Shown here: one piece after another, positions 35,540 through 46,263 of the stretch | Numbering within the stretch: the stretch's first letter is position 1 | Layout: each line of letters begins with the position of its first letter | Origin: Dermacentor variabilis | Lineage: Eukaryota; Arthropoda; Arachnida; Ixodida; Ixodidae | Assembly (NCBI RefSeq): GCF_050947875.1 | Contig: NC_134568.1 | Coordinates: 202,583,729 to 202,647,728 of the forward strand | Direction: 5' to 3' | Length of the DNA stretch: 64,000 nucleotides | Notes under the pieces: generated by a model | What the model was told of the DNA's origin: nothing | The model's input: only the letters and a program-made list of their open reading frames with translations | Databases searched by the model: none | Position numbers and translations under genes: made by a program

Positions 35540-35559
35540 CTAGAGGGAAGCAATACCAG
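35540..35559 (+). pseudogene. LB LINE segment 3 (20 bases)
   Basis: CTA GAG GGA AGC AAT ACC AG continues the codons GAA AGG GTG of segment 2 after removal of the SINE. It ends in CAG (35557-35559), the target duplication of DT1 copy 2. Confidence 0.75.
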
Positions 35560-36540
35560 GGGCAGTATAACGTAAAACTATTCCAATGTGTTTTTATTCC
35601 AATCTCCTGACGTCAAATTTGCGTAACCTCCGAGGCAAGCATCGGGCGGTCACCTGCAGGGTTGTCTGAACAGACCAATCACACGCTCTCCTCGTTCTTA
35701 GGAGGTCACGTTTGTTTGCTTGAAAAACGAACATTGCCTACACTGAGCGGCTTGTTTTATCTAATTGGCTGACAAGAGGCGAGGTGCACGCTCAAGTGGA
35801 GAGGGATTCGATGGGGCTGAGCCACAACACTGAAAATCGATAACCGGATGAAGAGGGTGGTGCCGGCGTGTACCATTGGCCAGCTTTCCCTTATCTTGCT
35901 GTGGCTGGTCGAAAATCGCGGCGGCACGCAACGGAAGCTAAAGAATGACGCGAAAACGGATCTTCAGCAAAGAACAGTTGGAGGAACGAGGCCGTAAACG
36001 TGCGGAAAGTGCTCGAAAACATTACACGGCCACGTAAGAAGATTTATTATACGCAAATAAACCCATGCTGTCCGGCAGGTGTGAGTAGCCAGTGCCTGAG
36101 CGATCGGCGGCAGCCATTTTTCATTTCTTTCGGAACGGGGCAGCCAGCGCCTATTCAGGAAAAAATTCTGTTTTGTTCGGCATATTAATGCTTTTTTAAC
36201 GCGTACACATCACTTTGACGTGGTGAGTTTTTGCTGTTTTGAGACGTCACGTGACAGGCAGGTGAAGTAGGTGCAGCCCGAAAACTTTTGACCAATAGCC
36301 GAGGGCTAATGGCGAAAAGGCGTTGAATCAGAAAAAAAACTAGTTTTCTTTTGTTCGGTCAAATCATGCATAATCAGTGTGTACACGTCATATCAGATGG
36401 GGGAGCTGTCGCGATTTTCGTGACGTCGCGTGACAAACAGGTGAAGTAGGGGTGGTCCCAAAATGTTTTCGACCAATCGCGGAGGGCTGATTGCAGAACT
36501 GGAATAGAAAAGTTTGGAATAGTTTTACGTTATAGCGCCC
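35560..36540. mobile_element. DT1 DNA transposon copy 2, complete, 981 bp
   Basis: Reference copy of DT1. Left terminus GGGCAGTATAACGTAAAACT, right terminus inverse GGGCGCTATAACGTAAAACT, flanked by CAG on both sides (35557-35559 and 36541-36543). Inverted ends match for about 27 bases. The interior has no transposase; it is non-autonomous. It interrupts the LB LINE between AAT ACC AG and G TTT AAT, and removal restores the frame. Homologous to 1-439, 12820-13673 plus 27049-27136, and 36597-37106. Its orientation is opposite to copies 1 and 3. Confidence 0.85.
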
Positions 36541-36543
36541 CAG

Positions 36544-36596
36544 GTTTAATCTCTCATACAAACACGCGGACACCATACTTGAACAGCAGCTTGAAG
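36544..36596 (+). pseudogene. LB LINE segment 4 (53 bases)
   Basis: Continues segment 3 in frame: the codons read FNLSYKHADTILEQQLE, which in the family precedes the YADD motif. It ends in AAG (36594-36596) directly before a third DT1 copy. The YADD and later parts are not found nearby. Confidence 0.8.
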
Positions 36597-37106
36597 GCGC
36601 GCTATAACGTAAAGCTACTCCAAACTTTTCTATTCCGATTCTGTAATGAGCCCTCCACGACTGGTCAAAAAATTTTAAGGCCGCCCCCAACTTCGCCTGT
36701 CGGTCACGCGACGTCACGAAAGCCGCGATAGCTCCCATCTGATTGTACACACTAATTATGCATGATGAAACCCAACAAAAAATAATCATTCCCAATTCGA
36801 TGCTTTTCGCCATTAGCCCTCTGCTATTGGTCCAAAGATGTCGGGCTGCACCAACTGCAACCTGTATGTCATGCGACATCACAAAACCGCGCAAACTCCC
36901 CGCATCAAAGTGAAGTATACGCGTTAAAGATGCATTAATATGCCGAATAAAACCGAATTTTTTTTCCTGAACAGCGAGAGACTATCCCGTTCCGAAAGGA
37001 ATAGAGGATGGCTGCCCGCCAATCGTTCAGGCAATCACTACTCGCACCTGCCGGTGAGCATGGATTTATTTTCGTATAATAAAGCTGCTTGCGTGGCAGT
37101 AAAGCG
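36597..37106. mobile_element. DT1 copy 3, truncated by Penelope remnant
   Basis: The left terminus GCGCGCTATAACG (one change from consensus) is followed by about 510 bases parallel to 12820-13310. It breaks off near 37106 where Penelope-like sequence starts; the remaining half and the other terminus are not seen downstream. Confidence 0.75.
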
Positions 37107-37645
37107 TTCATGGTTATATTGCGCTTAGTTTTACACTGACGATATTAAGTGAAGGACACGACGCGGACGGACGTAGCGCAAACTACCAACTGTTCAATAC
37201 TGTTAAAGAACGCGCTTATATACAAGGAGATATGGCGAAGGTGGGGGGGAGGGCAGATATAGATAGATATGACACGGTGACGACATGTGATCATAGTTCG
37301 GGCCACGCATACATCGTTCACTTGCACCCGTTCGCCCTGGCAAACTCGACCTCAGCGTTGATAAGCGCGATGGACGGAGTGCTTACGCACATCTCTTTTT
37401 CTTTAGCTATCGCAAGCGCCTGCCATATTTCTCGCTCCGTTTTTGTTTTTGATGTGCCAATGACTGTACTGCTTTCTAGTAGGGGAGAGCATTTTCATTG
37501 TTTGCAATGTGCAGCCAAGTTGCTAGGTGCTGTCAGAAGCTGGCACGTGTATTTGTGCTCCCGTAACGTATCATTTAGACAACGTCCAGTTTGCCCAATG
37601 TATACTTTCTCGTAATCTAGTGGGATTTGGTAAACCATTTACCAA
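37107..37645 (-). pseudogene. Penelope-like remnant, GIY-YIG region
   Basis: Minus-strand copy closely related to the element at 31598-33015. From 37645 leftward: MVYQIPLDYEKVYIGQTGRC, then a stretch with a frame slip, AAHCKQ, SSTVIGTSKTKTEREIW, ALAIAKEKEMCVSTPSIALI and FARANGCK, then the 3' region with a poly-G run and GCGCAATATAACCATGAACG at the outer end. The N-terminal part and RT are missing. The left boundary abuts DT1 copy 3; the right end runs into a microsatellite. Confidence 0.8.
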
Positions 37646-37677
37646 TCACATGATTTAGACCCGTTGAGATGGCTCTG

Positions 37678-37679
37678 CA

Positions 37680-37774
<95 letters not shown>

Positions 37775-37805
37775 CACACACACAGACACACACACACACA
37801 GACAG
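37678..37805. repeat. (CACG)n and (AC)n microsatellite
   Basis: About 20 CACG units (37680-37760) pass into AC repeats with CAGA interruptions. Open frames across it on both strands are artefacts of the repeat. Confidence 0.95.
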
Positions 37806-38794
37806 AGGTCGTAATTGCTCGCTTGACACGTACAGGTCCGTCCAAAGTGGACGAACGATGCTGGATAGGTAACTAGCCCTGCAACATTGCTTCGCATAAA
37901 TTCAATTTCCACAGTGCATGGAATCTGCGGAATTTTTTCAATAGCGTTTACTCTCTTCTTTAACCCCGTATAGAGGCCGCTTAGCTTGCTTTTCAGCCGT
38001 TGCGAAAACATTTATTTGCTATTGGAATGATAGCTCTTTCATGCAGGTAACCATTGCACAGTTAACTTGTTTATTGGACCATGGCGGAGCATGCATAATA
38101 GGTTTGGATTATCTGAAGTTTGACATAAGGGCTGTGCACGAACTCTGCAATTTATGAAACGTTCGGTTGCATTATTTGTCTTCTCATGGTTATACCTGCC
38201 GTAATCGCAGGCGGATGCCTTAAGAAAACTTTTGCAACAGCGATATGCACCACGGAGCTTAGTCGGCATTGCGTGCTGTGTGAACATAAGCCACCGTCAA
38301 CTGCGGCACTTGGACTCGCTTGTCGTTACCGCTGATAGCGTCCGAAAGTCCCAACAATCACACGATGCAAGCGAAATCGCACAGCTCTCATGTTTCTAGC
38401 CTTTTTCTCAAATCCACGTTCCCTGAGACTGACGTGATCCTGGCGGTCAACTCTGCGCGTCTACCGCGTCTACACTTTGAATGCATTGTGTGAATCCGCA
38501 CTTCAAGCTGTCATTACGAGGGGATTCGCAAGCTCGTTTGTGGATGGTCAACGCTTTTGACGCGACCGAACAGTGGTTTGTAGTAATACCACCGCCCGGC
38601 GCCAAGCTGCTCTAATTCTAATTCTAATTATAGAGCACATTGGACATCAGAAACTTGAAATACGATTTTTTTTAATGAACGGACGCCTTTTCGGTCATTT
38701 AGCACTGTCGGAAAGTTGCATTTACCAATATCAAAACTAACAGAAGCATTGAAAGCGAATATGAAGATTGCACTTGTGTATTATTATATCACCT
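37806..38794. other. Unidentified stretch after Penelope remnant
   Basis: A minus frame at 38011-37806 reads FSQRLKSKLSGLYTGLKKR and then EIEFMRSNVAGLVTYPASF. It could be a short coding remnant but I do not recognise it, and it runs into the microsatellite. The rest shows nothing. Confidence 0.35.
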
Positions 38795-38910
38795 GCCGTG
38801 GTTGCTTAGTGGCTATGGTGTTGGGTTGCTGAGCGCGAGGTCGCGGGATTGAATCCCGGCCACGGCGGCGGCGTTTCGATGGAGGTGAAGGCACCCGTGT
38901 ACTCAGATTT
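38795..38910 (+). repeat. tRNA-derived SINE 2, 5' part
   Basis: GCCGTGGTTGCTTAGTGGCT (A-box region) with the B-box-like GGGATTGAATCCCGG and GGCGTTTCGATGGAGGTGAA. It breaks at 38910 after AGATTT, the duplicated target of the RTE-like insert; the remainder is at 39912-39997. Confidence 0.85.
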
Positions 38911-39905
38911 CATCATCATCATCAGCCTGGTTACGCCCACTGCAGGGCAAAGGCCTCTCCCATACTTCTTCAACAACCCCGGTCATGTACTAATTGTGGC
39001 CATGCCATGCCTGCAAACTTCTTAATCTCATCCGCCCACCTAACTTTCTGCCGCCCCCTGCTACGCTTCCCTTCCCTTGGGATCCAGTCCGCAACCCTTA
39101 ATGACCATCGGTTATCTTCCCTCCTCATTACATGTCGTGCCCATGCCCATTTCTTTTTCTTGATTTCAACTAAGATGTCATTAACTCGCGTTTGTTCCCT
39201 CACCCAATCTGCTCTTTTCTTATCCCTTAACGTTACACCTATCATTCTTCTTTCCATAGCTCGTTGCGTCGTCCTCAATTTGAGTAGAACCCTTTTCGTA
39301 AGCCTCCAGGTTTCTGCCCCGTAGGTGAGTACTGGTAAGACACAGCTATTATATACTTTTCTCTTGAGGGATAATGGCAACCTGCTGTTCATGATCTGAG
39401 AATGCCTGCCAAACGCACCCCAGCCCATTCTTATTCTTCTGATTATTTCCGTCTCATGATCCGGATCCGCCGTCACTACCTGCCCTAAGTAGATGTATTC
39501 CCTTACGACTTCCAGTGCCTCGCTGCCTATTGTAAATTGCTGTTCTCTTCCGAGACTGTTAAGCATTACTTTAGTTTTCTGCAGATTAATTTTTAGACCC
39601 ACTCTTCTGATTTGCCTCTCCAGGTCAGTGAGCATGCATTGCAATTGGTCCCCTGAGTTACTAAGCAAGGCAATATCATCAGCGAATCGCAAGTTACTAA
39701 GGTATTCTCCATTAACTTTTATCCCCAATTCTTCCCAATCCAGGTCTCTGAATACCTCCTGTAAACACGCTGTGAATAGCATTGGAGATATCGTATCTCC
39801 CTGCCTGACGCCTTTCTTTATTGGGATTTTGTTGCTTGCTTTATGGAGGACTACGGTGGCTGTGGAGCCGCTATAGATATCTTTCAGTATTTTTACATAC
39901 GGCTG
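38911..39905 (-). mobile_element. RTE-like LINE, 5'-truncated, inserted in SINE 2
   Basis: A 995 bp minus-strand insert flanked by AGATTT (38905-38910 and 39906-39911). It ends at its 3' side in a (CAT/GAT)n tail adjoining 38911, and its 5' side is truncated inside the RT. The reading frame is intact from the truncation to its stop, which indicates a recent insertion. Confidence 0.9.
38970..39905 (-). CDS. RTE-like reverse transcriptase, C-terminal part
   Basis: Open without stops from the truncation at 39905 to 38970, about 311 codons. It starts in RT with YVKILKDIYSGSTATVVLHK, motif B region GVRQGDTISPMLFTACL, NLRFADDIALLS (FADD catalytic pair) and GLKINLQKTKVM, then the thumb and tail region YIYLGQVVTADPDHETEIIR, LPVLTYGAETW, TQRAMERRMIGV, WARHVMRREDNRW and RSRGRQKVRWADEIKKFAG. 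RTE elements use it for target-primed reverse transcription. Endonuclease and motif A are missing, so the fragment is inactive despite its clean frame. Confidence 0.9.
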   Translation of the reverse strand, partial: QPYVKILKDIYSGSTATVVLHKASNKIPIKKGVRQGDTISPMLFTACLQEVFRDLDWEELGIKVNGEYLSNLRFADDIALLSNSGDQLQCMLTDLERQIRRVGLKINLQKTKVMLNSLGREQQFTIGSEALEVVREYIYLGQVVTADPDHETEIIRRIRMGWGAFGRHSQIMNSRLPLSLKRKVYNSCVLPVLTYGAETWRLTKRVLLKLRTTQRAMERRMIGVTLRDKKRADWVREQTRVNDILVEIKKKKWAWARHVMRREDNRWSLRVADWIPREGKRSRGRQKVRWADEIKKFAGMAWPQLVHDRGC

Positions 39906-39911
39906 AGATTT

Positions 39912-39997
39912 AGGTGCACGTTAAAGAGCCCCTGGTAGTCCAAATTGTTCCGGAGTGCCCCACTACGGTGTGCACGTAAAACCTCATAATTTAATTT
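39912..39997 (+). repeat. tRNA-derived SINE 2, 3' part
   Basis: Resumes with AGGTGCACGTTAAAGAGCCC after the duplicated AGATTT, then GTGCCCCACTACGGTGTGC and an ACGTAAAACCTCATAATTTAATTT tail. Confidence 0.85.
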
Positions 39998-42562
39998 TCT
40001 TTTTGTATTGAAAAATCCCTCTTCCAAAAAAGGATATGCATCCCATCATTGACACTTAGTGAGATCCTAGGAACTGATAAGGATTTCAGACGAGTGCGCA
40101 GTTGGGCTGGTTGGTTCACGATTATCTAGCAGAAAACAGCGCTAAACGACAGGACGAAGAGAGGGAATTGCAGTGCTGCGGTCTGTGTCCCTCTCTATCC
40201 TGTCGTTTAGTGCTGATTTCTGCTGATAAGGCTTGTCAGCGGTACTATGCGTATCCGCGCGCTCAAAGCCACAGATGAGTTGACTCCATCATAGAAATTT
40301 TTATTACTTAACAGACGCCGCTGTGCTAGCGGCGTTACACTATGCTGATAATGCTGGAGCACTCGATTAAAAGCTGCATGCATTGGGGTGAACCTATAGC
40401 GCCAAAGCACATGTGCGCTGAGTGAGTGTGGATATTGCCTTATATGCGGTGACTATACAGGTGACGAGTTGCTTCAGGCGTACGATGCCCCTTATAATGC
40501 TTGCAGCATAGTTTACACGAGCCCGTCCATTTTTAGCTTCGCTAAATGCTTGCCTGATGGCTGGTGTAAATACAAGCATGAATGTGTGTGAGCAACTAGC
40601 AAAGGTGTTCTTTCTGCTTTAGTAGCTGCAGTAGAGCGATAGCACCACCCACATCGAGCTCGTTCGGTATATAGTTCTGGTTTTACTGAATCAGGAAATA
40701 ACATTTTCTTTTCTGTGAAGGGACAGCCCTCGTGAAACTACAATGAAATGCGTGAACATACTGTTTTCCTCTTGCCTATATTCTCTTTTATAGATGCGCG
40801 TATAGGCAATTCAGGAGCATGCAGGAGCACGATGGAGTACATATGTAATGGTTCTGCTATGCGCTGGTCACATGTCTTGTACTCGTAATGTGATAATGAA
40901 CAAACTTGTTGTCTTCATTAAAATAAAGCTCTGGGTGGTGCACATGCTATGGTGTTCTAGCAGTTCATAGCGTTGTCTGAAAATTTTGAAGGTAGTACCT
41001 GCTTGTAGAGCGCTTACGTCCTCCTGTCTACGGTTACGCAGCTACCTAGGAAAATTGTACTTGACTATTTCAAATCATCACATCAAGCCAAAGCCTTTAT
41101 GCGAGTTTTGTTCATCGTTTTTTTTTCACATTTATTTATTTCACTTCGTTATGAGGCTGGTAATATTGGACACCTTCTGCCTATTACTAGCGGAATTACT
41201 ATTACCACGGCGCGTAAGCCGTAATTCAGTTGTTATATTAATGTATTATTTTATACATTATATTTTTGCATGCAGATTTGCCCGTCAGTACTGTATGCGC
41301 TGAATGTATGAACGCGATGTTTCTTTATTAGGGAGGGGGGAAGCATTTTTTATCTGCTTCTCATGGTACTCATAAAGTATAAAAATGGGCTAGTTGGCAT
41401 TTGGACATCATGATCGGTCCAAAAAAATCAAGGGAAGTGGTGTTGATGGTGGAAGCAAATAAGTGCATAGACAGCGCCTAATGAACATTCTCTATGTTTC
41501 TGTGCGCTACCCAAGATAACGCACGTAATTTCACGCACCGCTTCTTTGGCCGTCCAGAGGTGTACAACTGTCTAGGCATAGCGGACTTCAGGCATAAGGC
41601 AAACAAGTAGCATTCTTTTATTTTCGTTGAACCAAACGCACACTTTGTACAGAGGGTAGTGGAAATATTAAATACCAAATCGCAGACCCGATGACGCACA
41701 CGAGTTCCGGGACCTGTATGACTTTCGCGTGCCTGCGGGGTTAGTGCAACGCTGAGCGCTCACACATTTGCCACAAAACACACAGAGGCGCGCGCACAGC
41801 CCAAGGACGGCCGCAACGTACGGTTTAATAGAATCAACATGGCTTTCAGCATGCAACACGACGGCACGTTGGCACTGCGACCAACAACCGCTTGCAGACA
41901 AGAAGGAGCGTCAAATCGACGTAGCCCGGGAAAGTATAGAAGGCGCCAGTCACAAGTGAGCGTATGTACACGAAACTCGCTTAAACGAGACCTCAAAGCG
42001 CAGCGAAGCAATGCCGAATTTCGTGGGCATGCACATTTTATATCGCGGTGTTTGCAATCTCGGGGAGATTGAAGCCGAAAATAACGTGCATTTTCAATTT
42101 CCAGGGGGCTAATCCGATCGAAAACGTCAGTTTTCCAGGCTGCAAGCCGCAGGCGCGACGCGCTAGTAGAGCGGAACAATACTTATACGGAACAGGCGTC
42201 GTGCGGTCTAGTAATTGCAGGAAGCGGTCGTTGGAAGCAAAATCAGAATAATCTCGTTGCACGTTGCGCTAAAACGAGGGCAATGCTTTTTTATTGATTC
42301 GTAGGTTGTTCGCCAATGGTTCTCAAACTAAGAGCAATTTAGTCGCGCTAAGGGATTAAGTCCGCCGAAAACACGCGCGTCAGAACTGTGCAAGCCGAGA
42401 GCAGCGGTATCAGAAGCAGCACGGATCTAGAAAGACAGGCACCAAAGCTGCGCTGAACCGTCATGCTTCGCGGGAAAGAGTTAGGTATTTGGTTACTTCC
42501 AGCCAGCGTACGGCCAACAGCATAAAAAAAAAACACATACAAATATAAGCGAAAACAGCAGG
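39998..42562. other. Intergenic stretch, no supported gene
   Basis: No open frame with a domain. An inverted repeat lies at 40115-40222. CpG-rich DNA at 41760-42260 has frames on both strands but no motif. Confidence 0.4.
40115..40222. repeat. Inverted repeat, Penelope-end-like
   Basis: The left arm TCTAGCAGAAAACAGCGCTA continues through AACGACAGGACGAAGAGAGG and is mirrored by the right arm ending CGTTTAGTGCTGATTTCTGC, with about 20 unpaired bases between. Arms are about 40 bases. The sequence style resembles Penelope terminal repeats. Confidence 0.7.
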
Positions 42563-42728
42563 GAATTGTCTGTACAGTTATTTATATTGCACGAGGGAAG
42601 TTTACAAACAGTAGTTAACACAACGCGGATAGTTGTTTGTACACTTATGCACAATGAACATGAAAAGTTTACAAAGAGAACAGCACAATGCGGGGAGTTG
42701 TCTGTACACTTATACACAATGAACGTCG
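42563..42728. repeat. Minisatellite, period about 67 bases, 2.4 copies
   Basis: The units begin GTTGTCTGTACACTTAT-like (42563, 42630 and 42698) and contain AAGTTTACAAA...ACA.AATGCGG. Units differ at several positions. Confidence 0.7.
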
Positions 42729-45511
42729 ACGTCGCTAAAGCCGGTGATTTCGTCATTAGGAGGGGGACGTCGCTGCCAGCTCAACAAAGTTTTCTCTTTT
42801 TAAGCAAACCGCCGAGGCTTAACGGTTGAATTGACCAGTTAAGTCTCACGGCCTCTTCTTCATGGACCGCGCTGTGTTCTCACTGTAAAGCCAAGCGACT
42901 GTGTGAACAATTGGCCGTAGTGCCGCATAGATTGCTCGAATCCCTGACATTACATCAAGTGAAAAGAAAAGAAAAGGGCTGCCACTGCAATACATTTCTT
43001 TTACTGCTACTTTGTAAAAAAATTGAGAGAGATTGTGTTGATAGGACATTAGAAAAGTTAAACAGGCATGCGTCGCACCATGTCTGTCACCACACTATTT
43101 AAACAAAGACATAACAAAATAGCAGAAGCTGACGCGAAGTAATTTTACGTTCACTTTTCTCTTGCAGAAAAAAATAAGAAAAAGATAAAGAGGCTGCCTT
43201 GAAGAAGTAACTTTTCTCAGAAATTTCCTTTTCCTATTCGCCCTTTACCTTACCCCCAGTGTGGGGTAGGAAATCGGATGCTCGTCTGGTTGACCTCCCG
43301 CCTTTCCTTTCCTAGCGTTTTCTCTCTTTGGGGGCAGGCTATGTACGGATCCATTCCGAGTCATAATTTTTGTAGAAACCCATGGCCGTAGCTTTCCAGC
43401 ATCATTATATTGTTTCCAGAATACTTATCAAACGGTATTGCAAGTAATTCGAAGCTTCGGAGCCCGTTCATTGGAAGCTTGCTTGCGCCGGCAGGAATCA
43501 TCAAGGTGCTTCTCAACGTACCAGAGCGTCCGATTAGGACCGGTTAAATCTCCACGGACCGGATGTTATTACCTAACTGAGTGTTGCTTTATTGCATACA
43601 ATCCTTTCACGACGAATGCCGCGACAATTAATTTTGAGAATGACGACACTATGGCGGGCCAGAGTATCGTTGCTCATTTAGCATTATCAACGTAAATAAA
43701 TAAAAAAAATACTAAAGGAAGGAAAAGGTGACCTTGCGCATTTATGGCTCTTGGCAATATTGAACGAATGCAAGTGCCTAAATACTCAGGAAGAAGTAAA
43801 AAAAAAAAAGAGGCAAGAAATACAGACACGCCCGACAGGTTGGACAGGAGCACTGAAGCTTCGCCAGGGGGGGGGGGGGGGGGCACGTTGGTCGTCGCCA
43901 TGCGCTCTCCCTGCTTGCCTGCATGCGTTGCCTCTGGAGGTTGCATTTTGTTCACTCTAGGCGCTTGGGCTTTTGTCGGAACTGCGAACGCTTTCTGAAA
44001 CAGTAGCAGTAAGACAACAGTAACGGCGTCAGATTTCATAGCGCCGCTTCTCTCAAAGTACGTATCATCTGCAACGTTTACTAGTGCGACTGTGATCCTC
44101 TTTAGATAACTCGCCGTGTCATTGAAACCAACAGCCGTATACGCGAATAAACATTGATCTATTCAGTAATAACAAATAAGTTAGCTGACGCCATTTGCTC
44201 AGTTTTTTTAAATGCGGCAGATAATGCGGAAATTATGACTTTGGAAGTCATGTGACGTAACGGCTAACATCACATTAAGCAATACTCAATTGAAAACGGT
44301 GCATTCTTTCGGTTACCCGCTTGTGCATTCCGGCACTCGAAATAAAACGCGGGTAAGAATTACAGTGAACGCGACATTGCCCGCTCGAACGGGCTGCTGT
44401 CATAGTTGTAGCTACACGTATTTTTGTGCGCAGTGGCAGCAGCCAGTGACCATTATTTTTGAGCGCGCAGTTACTATGCCGCGATCCATACGAACATTGC
44501 GTATTGTTCCTGGAAGAATCACTGAATAATATCATTTAACGTACGTAACATATTACAGTCATACATTCAGCAGTTGTGCGACCGAGTGTTCATTCCTGGG
44601 CCTGCAAAGCTCCATGGTCTAGAGCTTCTTGTAATAATTTACGAATAAATTGGTAGTTATCATCATAATTGTTATAAAGTGACTGCAGCGGCATGATGCT
44701 TTTGCCTTTCTGCAGCGCGCTTTATTATTTCTAGAGCTTGGTCTTGGTCACTTGCATTTGAGCGTTAACTAATCTCACAAGGTCCAAACACTTACCATCT
44801 AAAACACAGTTATGCGTAACATTGGTGATGGTATGTCTTGTACAACCTTCCGTGGGGTGCCCTATACTAAAATTTTGAAAGTACCTAACAAAGAAAACAA
44901 AACAAGCTGTTTTTCTACCACTGGGAGACTTCATGCCCCGTTTAGAATGACAACTAGTACACTTAAGGACACTTACGATATTACAACTTAGATTATTCCA
45001 GATTACTTACTTACAGATTACTTACAAGACAGGCATAGAAGTCACCCGTGCAACAATAACTGCAAGATCTTAGGGCTGTGTTTCTTTCCGGAGAGAATGG
45101 AGGTCTGATCCATATAGCGCTTCTAACAACGTTCGGTGAGCAGAAGCAAATCGGCGTTATGCAGAAAATGGGAGCCGAGGGCACTCGCGATACACATAGA
45201 AGTTCTGGACCTCTAAACAGGGGTCCCTGGAAGTTCGCTAAGTAGATTTAAGTATTTTGAAGGAAAAGAGGTGAAGGCGACTAAAATTATATGGTTCATA
45301 TAACCCAGTTGTTTCTTTTACAATGTGCACACAATTCGACAGAATAAGAGAGGCCGTAACTCGTGTGGCCGCACTTGATTACAGGCAGTTTACAAGGCCT
45401 CGTACTGCAATACCAGCGCTCTAAGGCATGAGACACTCAGAAGACTCCTCTATAATTGCCCAGACGGTTGGTACTCGATCACAGGAATCTGGGGATGAAT
45501 ACACATCGCCT
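42729..45511. other. Intergenic stretch downstream of the cuticle gene
   Basis: Contains a LINE 3'-tail remnant (43215-43330) and a poly-G run (43867-43881). A minus frame at 44934-44731 (TRHTITNVTHNCVLDGKCLD and onward) is clean for 67 codons but unrecognised. No supported gene. Confidence 0.4.
43215..43330 (+). repeat. LINE 3' untranslated remnant
   Basis: CCCCAGTGTGGGGTAGGAAA...TCTGGTTGACCTCCCGCCTT resembles the 3' region of the LM LINE (inverse of 6640-6700) and the remnant at 54200-54340. Only the tail is left. Confidence 0.5.
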
Positions 45512-45517
45512 TTTATT
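45512..45517 (-). promoter_or_regulatory. Candidate polyadenylation signal of the cuticle gene
   Basis: AATAAA on the minus strand, about 435 bases after the stop codon. It is the first exact hexamer downstream that I found. Cleavage site not determined. Confidence 0.5.
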
Positions 45518-45951
45518 CGTAAATGCTCTTTGCCAGTGGACCACCGCCTTTGATGATAATATGTCCATATATCACGATTGTCTGGCACGTCCTTTTACAA
45601 ACAGTTCTAGCGTAAGAACATTTTTTGTGAGTACAGGCCCCGATCGCACGGCTCTGTAATTACAGGTCTGATCACGCGTCCAGTGGCGTGCAAGCTTTCG
45701 ACATGGTATGCACATAGTTTGTTCGTTATACTGTTCAAACAGGTGTATAAGACCAATAGAAGGGAGTTGTTGTAATAGTAGCCGTCATGCGATGTCTTAC
45801 TATTGAGCTCCCCCTTTTGTATGCAGAATGCCAGTGCGGAACTCGGGCTTCGTTACTTCTGTTACGCGTGCTACACAATGGCCATGACTGCCAGTCAGAT
45901 TGCCGTGACTGGCCATGACTTACTCGTCGTGGCTTCCAGGTGATCAGTGGT

Positions 45952-46263
45952 CTAGCCGTGGTATCCGCCGTAACCGCCATGGCCGTAGCCAGAGATGCCG
46001 TACGCGGGCACGTGCTTTCCGTTGGCCGAGTGGTAGGGTGCGGCGGCCGGTAGGCTCGTCTTGGTGCCGGGCTCGTTTGTCTTGACCATCGCACGGAAGC
46101 CCCACTTGTCGGCCACATAGTGCACGTGCCTGTGGCGGCCGTCGATGTTGCCCAGGTAGTAGGAGCCCACCACTGGTCCGTGCTTGGAGCCGGTCTCGTG
46201 ACGGCCGTGGATACTGCCGTAGCCGTCCACAATGTCGTAACCGAACGAGTATTCACCGTAGTC
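45952..46263 (-). CDS. Cuticle protein exon 3 (RR domain and C-terminus)
   Basis: Acceptor CCCTTGCTAG ends just above 46263; the first codons are GAC TAC GGT GAA TAC. 103 codons plus TAG at 45954-45952. It encodes residues 36-138 including the complete RR consensus. Confidence 0.92.
   Translation of the reverse strand, partial: DYGEYSFGYDIVDGYGSIHGRHETGSKHGPVVGSYYLGNIDGRHRHVHYVADKWGFRAMVKTNEPGTKTSLPAAAPYHSANGKHVPAYGISGYGHGGYGGYHG

Noticed and set aside
42563..42728. CRISPR-like array
   Set aside because: Units are contiguous diverged tandem copies without unique spacers, in a eukaryotic context.
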